A stretch of 56,471 nt of DNA, from the NCBI GenBank assembly GCA_013122435.1, contig WYDT01000046.1, forward strand, positions 1 through 56,471, written 5' to 3'. Below the pieces are notes generated by a model. That model was not told where the DNA came from. It saw nothing but the letters and a program-made list of their open reading frames with translations, and ran no database searches. Positions 1-8,844 of this stretch are shown here, one piece after another. The position numbers and the translations under genes were made by a program. Within the stretch, counting starts at the first letter, position 1, and every line of letters begins with the position of its first letter. Source of the DNA: Chloroflexi bacterium AL-N1. GTDB taxonomy: Bacteria; Chloroflexota; Chloroflexia; Chloroflexales; Roseiflexaceae.

Positions 1-62
1 ACTTGCATGTGTTAAGCACGCCGCCAGCGTTCGTCCTGAGCCAGGATCAAACTCTTCATAAT
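1..62 (-). rRNA. rrs: 16S ribosomal RNA, 5' end only (partial)
   Basis: Read on the minus strand, this contains the universal bacterial 16S start (AGAGTTTGATCCTGGCTCAG, the 27F primer site) followed by GACGAACGCTGGCGGCGTG. The gene leaves the window at position 1, so only about 62 nt are present. The 5' boundary is set by alignment to E. coli numbering, where the AGAG motif begins at nucleotide 8. Confidence 0.97.
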
Positions 63-351
63 AGCGGTGGTGTTAGTCAACTACCGTAGTAGCTGAAGCA
101 CCCCACTGAATGGGACGAAAGAAAAAAATAGGTTCGCACAAATTGTGTGTCATCACGATTCAGTTGTGAAGGTACGCACAGCCTTTCACGACAGCGTCAA
201 GAGAGGGCAGGTCACCGAGAACTAGGATGGTGAACCGACCGAGGTTACCCGGAAGGGGTAACAAACTATAGGAACGGACGGTGCCGGGAGAAGCTGAATT
301 GTTTGGTCTACAGATGTTACTCTGTGAGACGCTGTTTAGAACAACCTTGAA

Positions 352-379
352 AGTATATCACAGTTTTTTGTTTTGTCAA
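352..379 (-). promoter_or_regulatory. rRNA promoter P2 (downstream of the pair)
   Basis: On the minus strand a -35 TTGACA (374-379) and a -10 TATACT (352-357) are separated by 16 nt. It points at the 16S gene and lies about 290 nt before its mature 5' end, a normal leader length for an rRNA operon. Confidence 0.6.
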
Positions 380-451
380 GCCACTGTGTTTTGTTGTTCA
401 GGATTGTTGTGATAACCTGTAAAACTTCGGTTTTTCGCAACAACGGGCGTA

Positions 452-480
452 ATTATATGTGGAATGTGTAATCTTGTCAA
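452..480 (-). promoter_or_regulatory. rRNA promoter P1, perfect consensus
   Basis: On the minus strand TTGACA (475-480) and TATAAT (452-457) are spaced by exactly 17 nt, a perfect match to the housekeeping sigma consensus. With P2 about 100 nt downstream it forms a tandem promoter pair for the rRNA operon. The rest of 63-563 holds no convincing gene and is read as rRNA leader and promoter DNA. It also contains a small hairpin-forming GTTACC/GGTAAC pair near 244-260. Confidence 0.75.
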
Positions 481-563
481 ATTGTTTTGGGAAGGACAAA
501 TCACGAAACAAACAATAACACTTTAAGCCTTTGTAAAGATGAATAACTCAGTCTGTCTGGTAC

Positions 564-2039
564 TCATTTCATAAGCTGCAATAATAATTCGATCGAACAA
601 TTTTCTTCAATAATACTCGCCAACCGATCATACGGGTCGGTGATCGACTCTGATGTAGCCACATCGGTCCATCCAAAAGTCTTCAACCATGCATGGCGAA
701 ACGCTGTGTTATCAAACAAACCATGAATGTAACAACCCCATATTCGATGGTCTTCGCTGATAAAGCCATCATTCGCAGAACATTCGTTGGTGCCACGACG
801 TGTGATGGTAAGTACAGGTTGTACATCAGTGGCTATGGTAGTTCGTCCTGCGTGAATTTCATAGCCGCGTAGCGGAATGTCCATGCCCCATGGCGCTCGA
901 GATTGTGCTTCTATCTGAATGGTGTGTTTGTCTCTTACAAAGGTAGTGTGTATTGGAAGCAGGTTCAGCCCGGTTTCTATGCCCCCGTCACCCTCAACAC
1001 CTAACGGATCATTGATCTGTTGGCCAAGCAGTTGGTAGCCACCACATATACCAACCACGGCGCCCGAATATTGCTGGAGTGCTTGATCAAATCCTTTTTC
1101 ACGCAACCAGCGCCGGGCCGCGAGCGTATGTTTGGTACCAGGGATAATAACGGCAGCAGCATCGTGTATCGCTCTGGGATCGCTGATATAACGCACGATA
1201 ACACCTGTCTCACGAGCAAGTGGATCAAAGTCGTCGAAGTTTGCAATGGCAGGAATCTGGATGACGGCAATGATCAATTGATCTCCATCTGTTTTAGGTT
1301 GCGGACGTTCGAGTGCAACTGCATCTTCCTCTGCAATACCTAAATCATTAATCCAGGGTACCATACCAAACACTGGAACACCACTGCGCTCTTCGAGAAT
1401 ATGCACACCATCGACAAAAAGGTCGGGGTCACCCCGAAAGCGATTGATAATCAGGCCACGAACGAGTGACCGCTCCTCTGGCTCGAGCAGATCGAGGGTG
1501 CCGAGCAGCGCGGCGAAGATACCACCCACATCGATGTCACCAACCAGCAATGTAGCTGCCTGAGCATAGGTTGCCACGCGCATATTAACAATATCGTTTG
1601 GTTTAAGGTTGAGTTCGACGGGGCTTCCCGCACCCTCGGCAATAATCAGGTCATACTGTTCGCGCAAGGTATCGAGGTTGCGTGTCACCACTTCCCACAA
1701 CAACAATTTACGCTGCCAGTAGTCGATGGCTTCCAGTGTTTGCCACACCTTACCTTCGACAATGATTTGGCTGCGGCGATCTCCTTCGGGTTTGATCAGA
1801 ATAGGATTCATATGAACAGTCGGTTCGGTTTGGGCAGCGGCGGCCTGTACCGCAATACTGCGGGCAATCTCGCCCCCATCAGCGGTGACCGCCGCGTTGT
1901 TGCTCATATTCTGGGATTTGAAGGGTGCAACGCGCAGGCCACGGCGCGCGGCGATACGACACAGCCCAGTTACGATGGAGCTTTTGCCAACTGAAGATGC
2001 CGTGCCAACAACCATAATTACAGGAGCTGTCATATTCAT
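564..2039 (-). CDS. cobQ: Adenosylcobyric acid synthase (CobQ/CbiP)
   Basis: Glutamine-dependent amidase that adds amide groups at positions b, d, e and g of adenosylcobyrinic a,c-diamide to give cobyric acid, in the cytoplasm. The 491-residue length is normal. The N-terminal ATPase-like domain shows a deviant P-loop (GTASSVGKS, residues 12-20) and the family signature PFKSQNMSNN (39-48). The C-terminal class I glutamine amidotransferase domain has the nucleophile Cys332 in GICGGYQ and a late HGLFD histidine. The start is 1 nt before the stop of the upstream decarboxylase gene, so the two are probably translationally coupled. It is the last gene of the run that begins with the sensor kinase at 7045. 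Confidence 0.95.
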   Translation of the reverse strand: MNMTAPVIMVVGTASSVGKSSIVTGLCRIAARRGLRVAPFKSQNMSNNAAVTADGGEIARSIAVQAAAAQTEPTVHMNPILIKPEGDRRSQIIVEGKVWQTLEAIDYWQRKLLLWEVVTRNLDTLREQYDLIIAEGAGSPVELNLKPNDIVNMRVATYAQAATLLVGDIDVGGIFAALLGTLDLLEPEERSLVRGLIINRFRGDPDLFVDGVHILEERSGVPVFGMVPWINDLGIAEEDAVALERPQPKTDGDQLIIAVIQIPAIANFDDFDPLARETGVIVRYISDPRAIHDAAAVIIPGTKHTLAARRWLREKGFDQALQQYSGAVVGICGGYQLLGQQINDPLGVEGDGGIETGLNLLPIHTTFVRDKHTIQIEAQSRAPWGMDIPLRGYEIHAGRTTIATDVQPVLTITRRGTNECSANDGFISEDHRIWGCYIHGLFDNTAFRHAWLKTFGWTDVATSESITDPYDRLASIIEENCSIELLLQLMK

Positions 2040-2040
2040 C

Positions 2041-3093
2041 TCATTTCTCGCTATACGTCAGGAGTGCTTGCCATGCCCCAATAAGTCGCTGATTGTTTTC
2101 AGGACACTGTGGTGCTATGCGTACATATTCGGGCAGACCAAACGAAGCACAGTCGCGTACGGCAAAACCACGTTGCAAAAGCGACATCCGCACCTGAGCA
2201 CCGTTCCCCGCTTTCACAAGCATAAAAGGCATATCGTTACGCACAATCGGTAACGCAAGGTTCGTCATTTCTTTTACTATATAATCACTGCCCTGCCACA
2301 CAAGCGGAATAGTGTCATGTAGAAACGTTTGATCTGCTAGCGCTGCTATCGCAGCCACCTGTGCAATGCTGTTCACACTCCAGGTTGGCTGATATACGCC
2401 AATACGTTTAATGAGTGCCGGTTCCGCGTGCAGGTACCCGAGGCGTACTCCGGCCAGCGCATAGCTTTTGGTTAGCGAGTGTAAACGCAAGACCTGTGGC
2501 AGAGCCAATTGGTCAAGTGGATCATGCAACGGATCGGCATCGCGTGCAAAGGCGTGGTAGGTGCGATCAAGCACAAGAAGGCTATCACACATGGTACACA
2601 CTTCAGCGAGAGCAGCCACCTCTTCCATAGGCACGGTCTGGCCAGTTGGGTTATTGGGCATGCACACCCAGACCAGTCGTGGTTGATAGCGCTTGATAGC
2701 CTTGCAAAGCGTCTCAATGTGATCGGGAAATGACTGTGAGACAACCATGCCACCAGCCAGTCGAGTGGCGTGTGCGTACTCACCAAAGGTCGGTTCCACC
2801 ACCAGCGCTGTGTTACCGGGATTGAGCAATGCACGCGCGATGAGATGGATAAGCTCATTGCTACCATTGCCAACCAGAAGATGGGCCGGGTCGCAGCAGT
2901 GGTGTTCGGCCAGGGCCAGGCGAATTTGATAGCAACTACGGTCTGGATAGGATGCAAGATCCACATTCGCCACTGCCGTTCGTACACTTTCAGGTGGTCC
3001 AAAGGGATTGATGTTGCTGCTAAAGTCACACATGCTGTCTGATTGTAGCCCGAGTGTTGCGAGTTCAGCATGGTCAAGCGCACCGTGGATCAT
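2041..3093 (-). CDS. cobD: Threonine-phosphate decarboxylase (CobD/CobC type)
   Basis: Class I/II PLP-dependent aminotransferase-fold enzyme of 350 residues. In a cobalamin operon this family makes (R)-1-amino-2-propanol O-2-phosphate, the linker of the nucleotide loop, by decarboxylating L-threonine O-3-phosphate. Visible motifs are SSNINPFGPP (25-34), the CMPNNPTGQ PLP-binding segment (144-152), an Asp at about 176, and the Schiff-base Lys209 in HSLTKSYALAGVRLGY. The fold is shared with histidinol-phosphate aminotransferase (HisC); the decarboxylase call rests on its place between cobU and cobQ. A GTAGGTAG ribosome site precedes the ATG. Confidence 0.88.
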   Translation of the reverse strand: MIHGALDHAELATLGLQSDSMCDFSSNINPFGPPESVRTAVANVDLASYPDRSCYQIRLALAEHHCCDPAHLLVGNGSNELIHLIARALLNPGNTALVVEPTFGEYAHATRLAGGMVVSQSFPDHIETLCKAIKRYQPRLVWVCMPNNPTGQTVPMEEVAALAEVCTMCDSLLVLDRTYHAFARDADPLHDPLDQLALPQVLRLHSLTKSYALAGVRLGYLHAEPALIKRIGVYQPTWSVNSIAQVAAIAALADQTFLHDTIPLVWQGSDYIVKEMTNLALPIVRNDMPFMLVKAGNGAQVRMSLLQRGFAVRDCASFGLPEYVRIAPQCPENNQRLIGAWQALLTYSEK

Positions 3094-3131
3094 GTCTACC
3101 TACTTTTTGTAACCAAAGGAACAGGAGTATT

Positions 3132-3683
3132 TTACTCCTTTTTCGACCAAGGAGCAGCCAGTTCGCGCAATTCGACCGGGATACCCGCGACAACGAGATA
3201 GACCTCGTCCGCATTGACTGCAATGCGCTGAGCAGCACGACCCAGCAGATCGCGGTATTGCCGACCAAGCAAATACTCCGGCACCAGCCCCATACCAACT
3301 TCATTGGTTACGACAATAAGGGTCAAATCGTATTCGTATGCGGCAGCGATCAATTCCGCAACTTCTTCATCAACATATGGTTCTGGGTTATCCTCGTGTG
3401 CGAGCAAGATATTGCTGACCAACAGCGTGAGGCAATCGAGCAACACCGTCGTCCCTGTGTTGAGTTGGCGCAATGCCACACTGACATGGCGCGGCGCTTC
3501 AAGGGTCTGCCAGTGCGCTGGTCGCCGCTCACGATGCAGGGTGATTCGTTGGTGCATTTCTGCATCGCCAGCTTCTGCTGTCGCAACATACACGACGCTA
3601 TGGCCCTGCAACTGTGCGTACTGCTCTGCACGAGCACTTTTGCCACTACGAGCGCCGCCGGTAAATACAATAATTCTGGTCAT
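3132..3683 (-). CDS. cobU: Adenosylcobinamide kinase / guanylyltransferase
   Basis: Bifunctional enzyme that phosphorylates adenosylcobinamide and then transfers GMP to give adenosylcobinamide-GDP, ready for cobalamin synthase. The 183 residues match the CobU/CobP family. The P-loop is GGARSGKS (9-16). His50 in the HRERRPAHW segment corresponds to the guanylylated histidine of characterised CobU. TNEVGMGLVPE, another family hallmark, is present in the second half. It lies 14 nt after cbiA and 38 nt before the decarboxylase gene, all co-directional. Confidence 0.95.
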   Translation of the reverse strand: MTRIIVFTGGARSGKSARAEQYAQLQGHSVVYVATAEAGDAEMHQRITLHRERRPAHWQTLEAPRHVSVALRQLNTGTTVLLDCLTLLVSNILLAHEDNPEPYVDEEVAELIAAAYEYDLTLIVVTNEVGMGLVPEYLLGRQYRDLLGRAAQRIAVNADEVYLVVAGIPVELRELAAPWSKKE

Positions 3684-3697
3684 CGAAAACTCACTTT

Positions 3698-5071
3698 TTA
3701 TGTTGCCTTAGCACATGTACTTACAAACCGTTGCGCCATCTTAGGATTAGCCAGCCAGTGGAGGTGAATGTAACTAGCAATCAGGTTGTTAAGATAGGCA
3801 CCTTCGCCATAGCTCTGGGTACCATCCGGCGCGAGAACTGTATACGCGGCAGGCAGGGTTGCTGGCTGCCCTTCCCAGCGTGAGTAATGAAACTCGTGGC
3901 CGCGCATAGTCTCGTTCGCGGTGAGCAGTGGTCCGTCCTGCGGTGCACGGATGGTGCGGTAGCCCAGCGCCAGTCGGTCGGTCATCACACTCCGACCGGG
4001 TAGCAAACCCACCATCGGCCAGGTCTGGTCCTGCTGGTCGATCAGTTGTTCGGTGAGATACATCAGACCACCACATTCAGCGTAGATAGGGGTACCCTTC
4101 CTGTGAGCAGAGCGGATAGCATCGTGGATTGCCGTGTTGCGGCTCAGAGCCTCGGCGTACAGCTCGGGAAAACCACCACTCAGCATGATGCCACGGGTCT
4201 CTGGCGGGAGTACGGCATCTGCGATGGGGCTAAACGGCACAACCTCAGCACCAGCAGACTCAAGCAGTTCGCGTGTTTCGTGATAGGTAAAGGAGAAGGC
4301 AGCATCCTGTGCGACCGCAATGACTGATCGGTGTGCAGATGGTGTTATCGATGGCGTTGTAATGGTTGGGGAAGGCAATGGTGGAGCAGTGGCAGCCAAT
4401 GCCAGCAAACCATCGAGATCACATGTGTCTGCAATGAGATCCGCAATCTGGCCCAGCGTATCGATCCAGGGTCCTTCTTCCGCAGTCGTAACAAGGCCGA
4501 GATGGCGTTCGGGAAGTTGAATGGCTGCGTGTCGTAACAAATACCCAAAACACGGTATACCCGTATGGTGTTGAATTGCTGTAGCACAGAGGTCGGCGTG
4601 GCGTGCACTCCCCATGCGGTTGAGCAGCACGCCACCAATACGGACCTGTGAATCAAAGTTGCGAAAGCCATCAACGAGTGCGGCGACGCTGCTGGCCATA
4701 CCAGATGCGTCGACGATCAACACAACAGGAGTGTCTAACAGGCGGGCGACATCGGCACTGCTGCCACGATCATCGAGCGCACCAAGGCCATCGAACAGAC
4801 CCATCACCCCCTCAATCAGTGTGATATCGGCGTCGGCGCTGGTGTAGGCAAACAATGTGCGAACCTGCTCCTGATCCAGGAGCCAGGTATCAAGATTGCG
4901 GCAGGGGCGATCGGCAGCCTGCGTATGATAGCCAGGATCGATGTAGTCTGGCCCACACTTGAACGGCTGCACCGCCAGCCCACGCCGACGAAACGCACCG
5001 ACAAGGCCCACAGTCAGGGTTGTTTTGCCACTGCCACTGGCCGGGGCCGCCAGCATAAGTCGTGGTGACAT
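3698..5071 (-). CDS. cbiA: Cobyrinate a,c-diamide synthase
   Basis: ATP- and glutamine-dependent amidase of the side chains a and c of cobyrinate (CbiA in the early-cobalt route, CobB for hydrogenobyrinate). The 457 residues have an N-terminal P-loop ASGSGKTT (11-18), the FKCGPDYIDPGYH signature (38-50), and a C-terminal glutaminase-like domain with Cys333 in AECGGLMYL. Whether the natural substrate already carries cobalt cannot be read from sequence; the nearby CobN would favour hydrogenobyrinate. It begins 23 nt after the response regulator gene stops, which suggests co-transcription with the two-component system. Confidence 0.94.
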   Translation of the reverse strand: MSPRLMLAAPASGSGKTTLTVGLVGAFRRRGLAVQPFKCGPDYIDPGYHTQAADRPCRNLDTWLLDQEQVRTLFAYTSADADITLIEGVMGLFDGLGALDDRGSSADVARLLDTPVVLIVDASGMASSVAALVDGFRNFDSQVRIGGVLLNRMGSARHADLCATAIQHHTGIPCFGYLLRHAAIQLPERHLGLVTTAEEGPWIDTLGQIADLIADTCDLDGLLALAATAPPLPSPTITTPSITPSAHRSVIAVAQDAAFSFTYHETRELLESAGAEVVPFSPIADAVLPPETRGIMLSGGFPELYAEALSRNTAIHDAIRSAHRKGTPIYAECGGLMYLTEQLIDQQDQTWPMVGLLPGRSVMTDRLALGYRTIRAPQDGPLLTANETMRGHEFHYSRWEGQPATLPAAYTVLAPDGTQSYGEGAYLNNLIASYIHLHWLANPKMAQRFVSTCAKAT

Positions 5072-5094
5072 AGTATTCCTCAGTTATAAAAAAG

Positions 5095-5775
5095 TTATAT
5101 TAAGCCATTCTGGTAGACAAAAACCGCTACCTGTGTTCTGTCGCGTAAGCCAAGCTGGCCAAGAATGCTGGAAATGTGACTCTTGACCGTGCCTTCAGAA
5201 ATCACCAGCGTATCAGCGATTTCGCGATTGCTGGCTCCCTGCGCGATCAGGTGCATCACTTCGCGCTCACGTTCAGTGAGCCCCTCAAACCGCTTCATTG
5301 CTGCCCCATCAAGGGCGTTCACTGTATGACCTGTTGCATTTCCCAGCGAACTTACAACTTTGAGCGCCGCAGTCGAATCAAGTTGCACCAGCCCTTTATG
5401 CGCGAGTCGCACTGCTTCCGCCAGATCTTGTGCAGGAACATTTTTTAAGATATACCCTACTGCACCCGATTGTAGGGCTGTGATGATATATTCTTCGTCA
5501 TCGAACGTTGTCAGCATAATCACACGGCAATCTGGCGCTTTCTTATGTATTTCGGCAGTCGCAGCGACTCCGTCCATCACGGGCATACGAACATCCATCA
5601 ACATGACATCAGGGCGCACATCCAAAGCCATCTGCACCGCCTCAACTCCGTCGGAAGCGGTGCCGACAACCTCAATGCCGGATTGTCGCGCCAGAATTGA
5701 GACCAGGCCATCACGCATCAATTCTTGATCATCGACAATCATCAAGCGTATTGTTTCTGGACCTGATTGTGTCAT
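5095..5775 (-). CDS. NarL/FixJ-family response regulator
   Basis: DNA-binding response regulator of 226 residues from the ATG at 5775. That start lies 8 nt after the kinase stop; an in-frame TTG at 5793 would overlap the kinase and is less likely. The receiver domain has the acidic pair in IVDDQ (13-17) and phospho-acceptor Asp61 in MLMDVRMPVMDG. The C-terminal LuxR-type helix-turn-helix runs from LTEREREVMHLIAQGASN through GTVKSHISSIL. It pairs with the upstream HisKA_3 kinase. Co-direction with four B12 genes 23 nt downstream suggests, as an inference, that it is read through into them or controls them. Confidence 0.93.
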   Translation of the reverse strand: MTQSGPETIRLMIVDDQELMRDGLVSILARQSGIEVVGTASDGVEAVQMALDVRPDVMLMDVRMPVMDGVAATAEIHKKAPDCRVIMLTTFDDEEYIITALQSGAVGYILKNVPAQDLAEAVRLAHKGLVQLDSTAALKVVSSLGNATGHTVNALDGAAMKRFEGLTEREREVMHLIAQGASNREIADTLVISEGTVKSHISSILGQLGLRDRTQVAVFVYQNGLI

Positions 5776-5782
5776 AACAGTA

Positions 5783-7045
5783 TTATCCAGCAAATGTGCT
5801 CATTTTCGCAACCGTAATATGGAGTTGTGTGCCTAAGTTCGGCTGACTCTGGATCACCAAACGACCGTTGACCAGTTCCAGCCGTTCTTTGACACCACGC
5901 AGGCCAAAGCCCGTTGGTAGCTCGTCCTGATGTTGCATACCTACGCCATCATCCTTGAGCACAAGCGTTGCCTCTTGTTCAGCAAAATCAATGTAAATCT
6001 GCACGTGCCGGGCCTGTGCGTGCTTATGAATATTGGTCAATCCTTCCTGAATCGCTCGGTAGATCGCCATCAACTGCTGTTTTGAGAAGCGTGTTTCATC
6101 ACCCACAATAGACAGTTGTATCTCAAATGGCAGGTAATCGAGGTTGGCTATCAGCTTCTCCAGTGCCGGACGCAGTACAAATGGAGCCTGGTCGTGTCGC
6201 AGCGTACTGACCGACTGCCGCACATCGGTGAGAGCCTGATCGGTCAGACGTTTGGCGTTGTGAACGGAGGTGAGCGTCTCATCAGGACTTTCGGCGTGAA
6301 GCGTCAGGGCTTTTTCGAGTTGGATGCCAATGACGGTCAAGTAGTGGCCCAGGCTGTCGTGAATGTCACGGGCGAGGCGGTTGCGCTCTTCAATCATCGC
6401 CATCTCAGCGACCTGTTGGGCATAGTGGGCCAACTCACGGTGAGACTCGGCAAGTTGCTGATGCGACGTTTCGAGATCCTCTAGCAGCGTTTCGGTACGG
6501 CGTCGCTGGGTACGTTCGCGTTGGATAGCCATGGCAGTAATCGCGACTAATATCAGCGTGATCAGGAAGAGCAGATAATTGTTGATACTAACGGGATCAC
6601 TCAACCAGTCGGGCTTAAGCATAAGATATTTGATAGTGAACCATGCCAGCAAACCGACGGATACTCCCAAACCCATGGTTCGGCCAAACATGAAGAAAGC
6701 TGGAAAGGGGATCGTTAGATACAAGATCGAGGTATAGTTAAAGCCATCGACCCACATGATGATCTCTATCAAGAAAAAATGAAATATGAGCAATGCAAGG
6801 GCAATCGAACGGGGTGGCATCTCACCAAAGCGTCGTTGCACCAATCGATCCAACCCAATAAGCACCACCATCGCTGTCACAACAGACACAAGCTGAGGGA
6901 CATTCAAAGCGTGTGAACTGAAGATGGATTGCAACAAAAGCGCTGCGACACATAGAACACCCACAACCAGCGTCACACTACCTGCTGTCGTCGGAATAAA
7001 CCAACTTGCTTCAGACTGTACTACGTTCGTTTCTGCGTGTGACAT
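5783..7045 (-). CDS. NarX/DesK-type membrane sensor histidine kinase
   Basis: Sensor kinase of 420 residues. The first about 175 residues contain several hydrophobic segments (roughly 22-42, 50-66, 80-98, 105-120, 125-142, 156-174) with no large external domain, so it may sense membrane or intramembrane signals. A short coiled coil (about 175-220) leads to a HisKA_3 dimerisation domain with phospho-acceptor His229 in RDIHDSLGH. The C-terminal HATPase domain has an N box (EGLTNIHKHA) and a glycine-rich DDGVGM and GFGLRGVKERL. It is the first gene of the run ending at cobQ. The ligand is not evident. Confidence 0.92.
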   Translation of the reverse strand: MSHAETNVVQSEASWFIPTTAGSVTLVVGVLCVAALLLQSIFSSHALNVPQLVSVVTAMVVLIGLDRLVQRRFGEMPPRSIALALLIFHFFLIEIIMWVDGFNYTSILYLTIPFPAFFMFGRTMGLGVSVGLLAWFTIKYLMLKPDWLSDPVSINNYLLFLITLILVAITAMAIQRERTQRRRTETLLEDLETSHQQLAESHRELAHYAQQVAEMAMIEERNRLARDIHDSLGHYLTVIGIQLEKALTLHAESPDETLTSVHNAKRLTDQALTDVRQSVSTLRHDQAPFVLRPALEKLIANLDYLPFEIQLSIVGDETRFSKQQLMAIYRAIQEGLTNIHKHAQARHVQIYIDFAEQEATLVLKDDGVGMQHQDELPTGFGLRGVKERLELVNGRLVIQSQPNLGTQLHITVAKMSTFAG

Positions 7046-7306
7046 GTATTACTTAATTTTCTTCAGGGTCAGGACGACATCAAGTCATCAATTTATAGCA
7101 TAGCACACTTGCGACAACTTGCCATACCACGAGAGAAAGAACTCCATATAACCTGAGTCGTACGACGAAAGGCAGACAGGCAGATCTAACTCTTGACAGC
7201 GCAATATCTGACCAACGAGTAATGTGCATCTCCGCAGAAATCACTACACTGATGGTACTCAACCAACGAGAACATCAATAACATTCTAAAAATCAAAGGT
7301 TTTATT

Positions 7307-8746
7307 ATGACAACAGTAGAAACAAACAAACTACAGAAAGATACGTCAACACGACCCAGGTGGGGTCTTTGGGTTGTAGGCATACTGGGTACGCTCCTCC
7401 TTGTTATTCTATTGCTGGTGGGTGGTACTCTGATCTACGCATCGAGTAATTTGCCTGAGTCGCCTATAGCGCCACCGACGGCAACGCTGAACCGTTTCGA
7501 TGGTCAATATCTCCTGGCGCTCTCCGATGCTGATATGGTCGCGACGGCGTATGCAGATGGTCAGCTACAACAAGTTGACGGCATTGCAGATGCGCTTACG
7601 ATTGCTTCACTCCCACTGGACACCGCATCGCCAGAACTGACCGAACTCCGTGTCTCGAATTCAGTGATGACCTGGCCACAAATTATGACTGTATCACCAG
7701 ATGGCAACACGATCTATGTTGTCGAGGGGCGTCCAGAACTCCCGGATGACGTTACTCAATTTGAGGATGTTCAGCGTGACTGGCCCGCTGGTGAAATCCT
7801 CACACGTATCGATCTGTCGGCGGGTGTGGAGAATGCGGTTGTGGAGACCTTTCCAATTGGGGTAAATCCAGTGCACCTGGCACTTACTGCGGATGGCGAT
7901 TATCTTGCGATTGGGCTGCGTTCTGCTGGCGAACATATTGTCGAAAACCACCTGGCCATTGTGCCGACTGCTGAACTGGGCAACCCGGACGCCTATCACT
8001 ATTTCGAGGTCGAGAACGCCGATGGCGAGATCGTTGAGGAAATATCGAGTGTGTCGTGGCACCCTTCGGGCCGCTATCTGGGTGTGGTGGTCGATACTCA
8101 AGAGGTTTTCTTCTACGAGGTAAGCCACGGCGACAATGGCGAAACAACTGTCGAACCTTTTGGCGAACGCTTCCCCGGTGGACAGTCACTTAGTGTTGGT
8201 CGCTTTAGCGCGGATGGGCGTTTTTATTTTGTATCCGAGTTGCGGTGGTCACCGGACAACGACCTCTTGTACATGCTCACCAATCCACCTGGCGAGATGA
8301 TTTCGATTCGCTTTGATGAAGCAGGAGCGCATGAAGAAGTCTCGCGTGTGCAGGTTGGACAGAGTCCTGAAGGCTGGACATTTCATCCAAGTGGCCAATA
8401 CATGGTGACGGTGAATATGCATCGCACCTATGCGCCGGATAATATCGCATTTCTGCCTGGCGGCAATCAGAACTCTTTATCACTCGTCGAGATCAATCAA
8501 GACACCGGTGCGTTGACCGTCCACGGTCATTATGGCTTCGAAGGAGTTCTGCCAGAAGATGCAGTCTTTGACACGCACGGAGATGCCCTTGCGGTTGTCA
8601 TTTACGAGTATCGTGAGGACCGTCCACACCGTGTTGGCGCCATTGACTTCTGGAACCTGGTTGAGGGCGATACGCCAACACTCGAACGAAGCAGCACCAG
8701 CATTCCGGTCGTACGTGGCGCCCACATTATGGGGTTGATTCCCTGA
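7307..8746 (+). CDS. Membrane-anchored beta-propeller protein, function unknown
   Basis: 479 residues. A basic N-terminus (about 1-18) is followed by one transmembrane helix (about 20-44, GLWVVGILGTLLLVILLLVG), then an extracytoplasmic region. Repeating segments such as TVSPDGNTIYVVEGRP, ALTADGDYLAIG, SWHPSGRYLGVV and TFHPSGQYMVTV are typical beta-propeller blades of the lactonase/YVTN or TolB type. No catalytic residues can be assigned. It is divergent from the sensor kinase across a 261-bp gap and co-directional with the DoxX-like gene 98 bp downstream. That proximity could mean a surface sensor or enzyme linked to the kinase, but this is conjecture. Confidence 0.75.
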   Translation: MTTVETNKLQKDTSTRPRWGLWVVGILGTLLLVILLLVGGTLIYASSNLPESPIAPPTATLNRFDGQYLLALSDADMVATAYADGQLQQVDGIADALTIASLPLDTASPELTELRVSNSVMTWPQIMTVSPDGNTIYVVEGRPELPDDVTQFEDVQRDWPAGEILTRIDLSAGVENAVVETFPIGVNPVHLALTADGDYLAIGLRSAGEHIVENHLAIVPTAELGNPDAYHYFEVENADGEIVEEISSVSWHPSGRYLGVVVDTQEVFFYEVSHGDNGETTVEPFGERFPGGQSLSVGRFSADGRFYFVSELRWSPDNDLLYMLTNPPGEMISIRFDEAGAHEEVSRVQVGQSPEGWTFHPSGQYMVTVNMHRTYAPDNIAFLPGGNQNSLSLVEINQDTGALTVHGHYGFEGVLPEDAVFDTHGDALAVVIYEYREDRPHRVGAIDFWNLVEGDTPTLERSSTSIPVVRGAHIMGLIP

Positions 8747-8775
8747 GTACAGTCCCATTTTATCCCTGACAAATC

Positions 8776-8814
8776 GGCCTGACAACTCAATCAGGTACGG
8801 GAATCAGTCAGGCC
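8776..8814. repeat. Inverted repeat between propeller and DoxX genes
   Basis: GGCCTGAC (8776-8783) and GTCAGGCC (8807-8814) are perfect 8-bp arms around a 23-nt loop. No T-run follows, so it is not a convincing terminator. It may be an RNA structure or an operator in the intergenic space. Confidence 0.45.
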
Positions 8815-8844
8815 AGATACTACGACAATCGAGGAGACAACACC

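Noticed and set aside
63..563. Possible tRNA or small protein in the rRNA leader region
   Set aside because: No cloverleaf or open frame of interest was found; promoters and leader explain the stretch.
3054..3767. 237-codon plus-strand frame opposite cobU and its flanks
   Set aside because: It lies antisense to cobU, cobD and the cbiA junction, and the translation is Cys/Arg-rich without family motifs.
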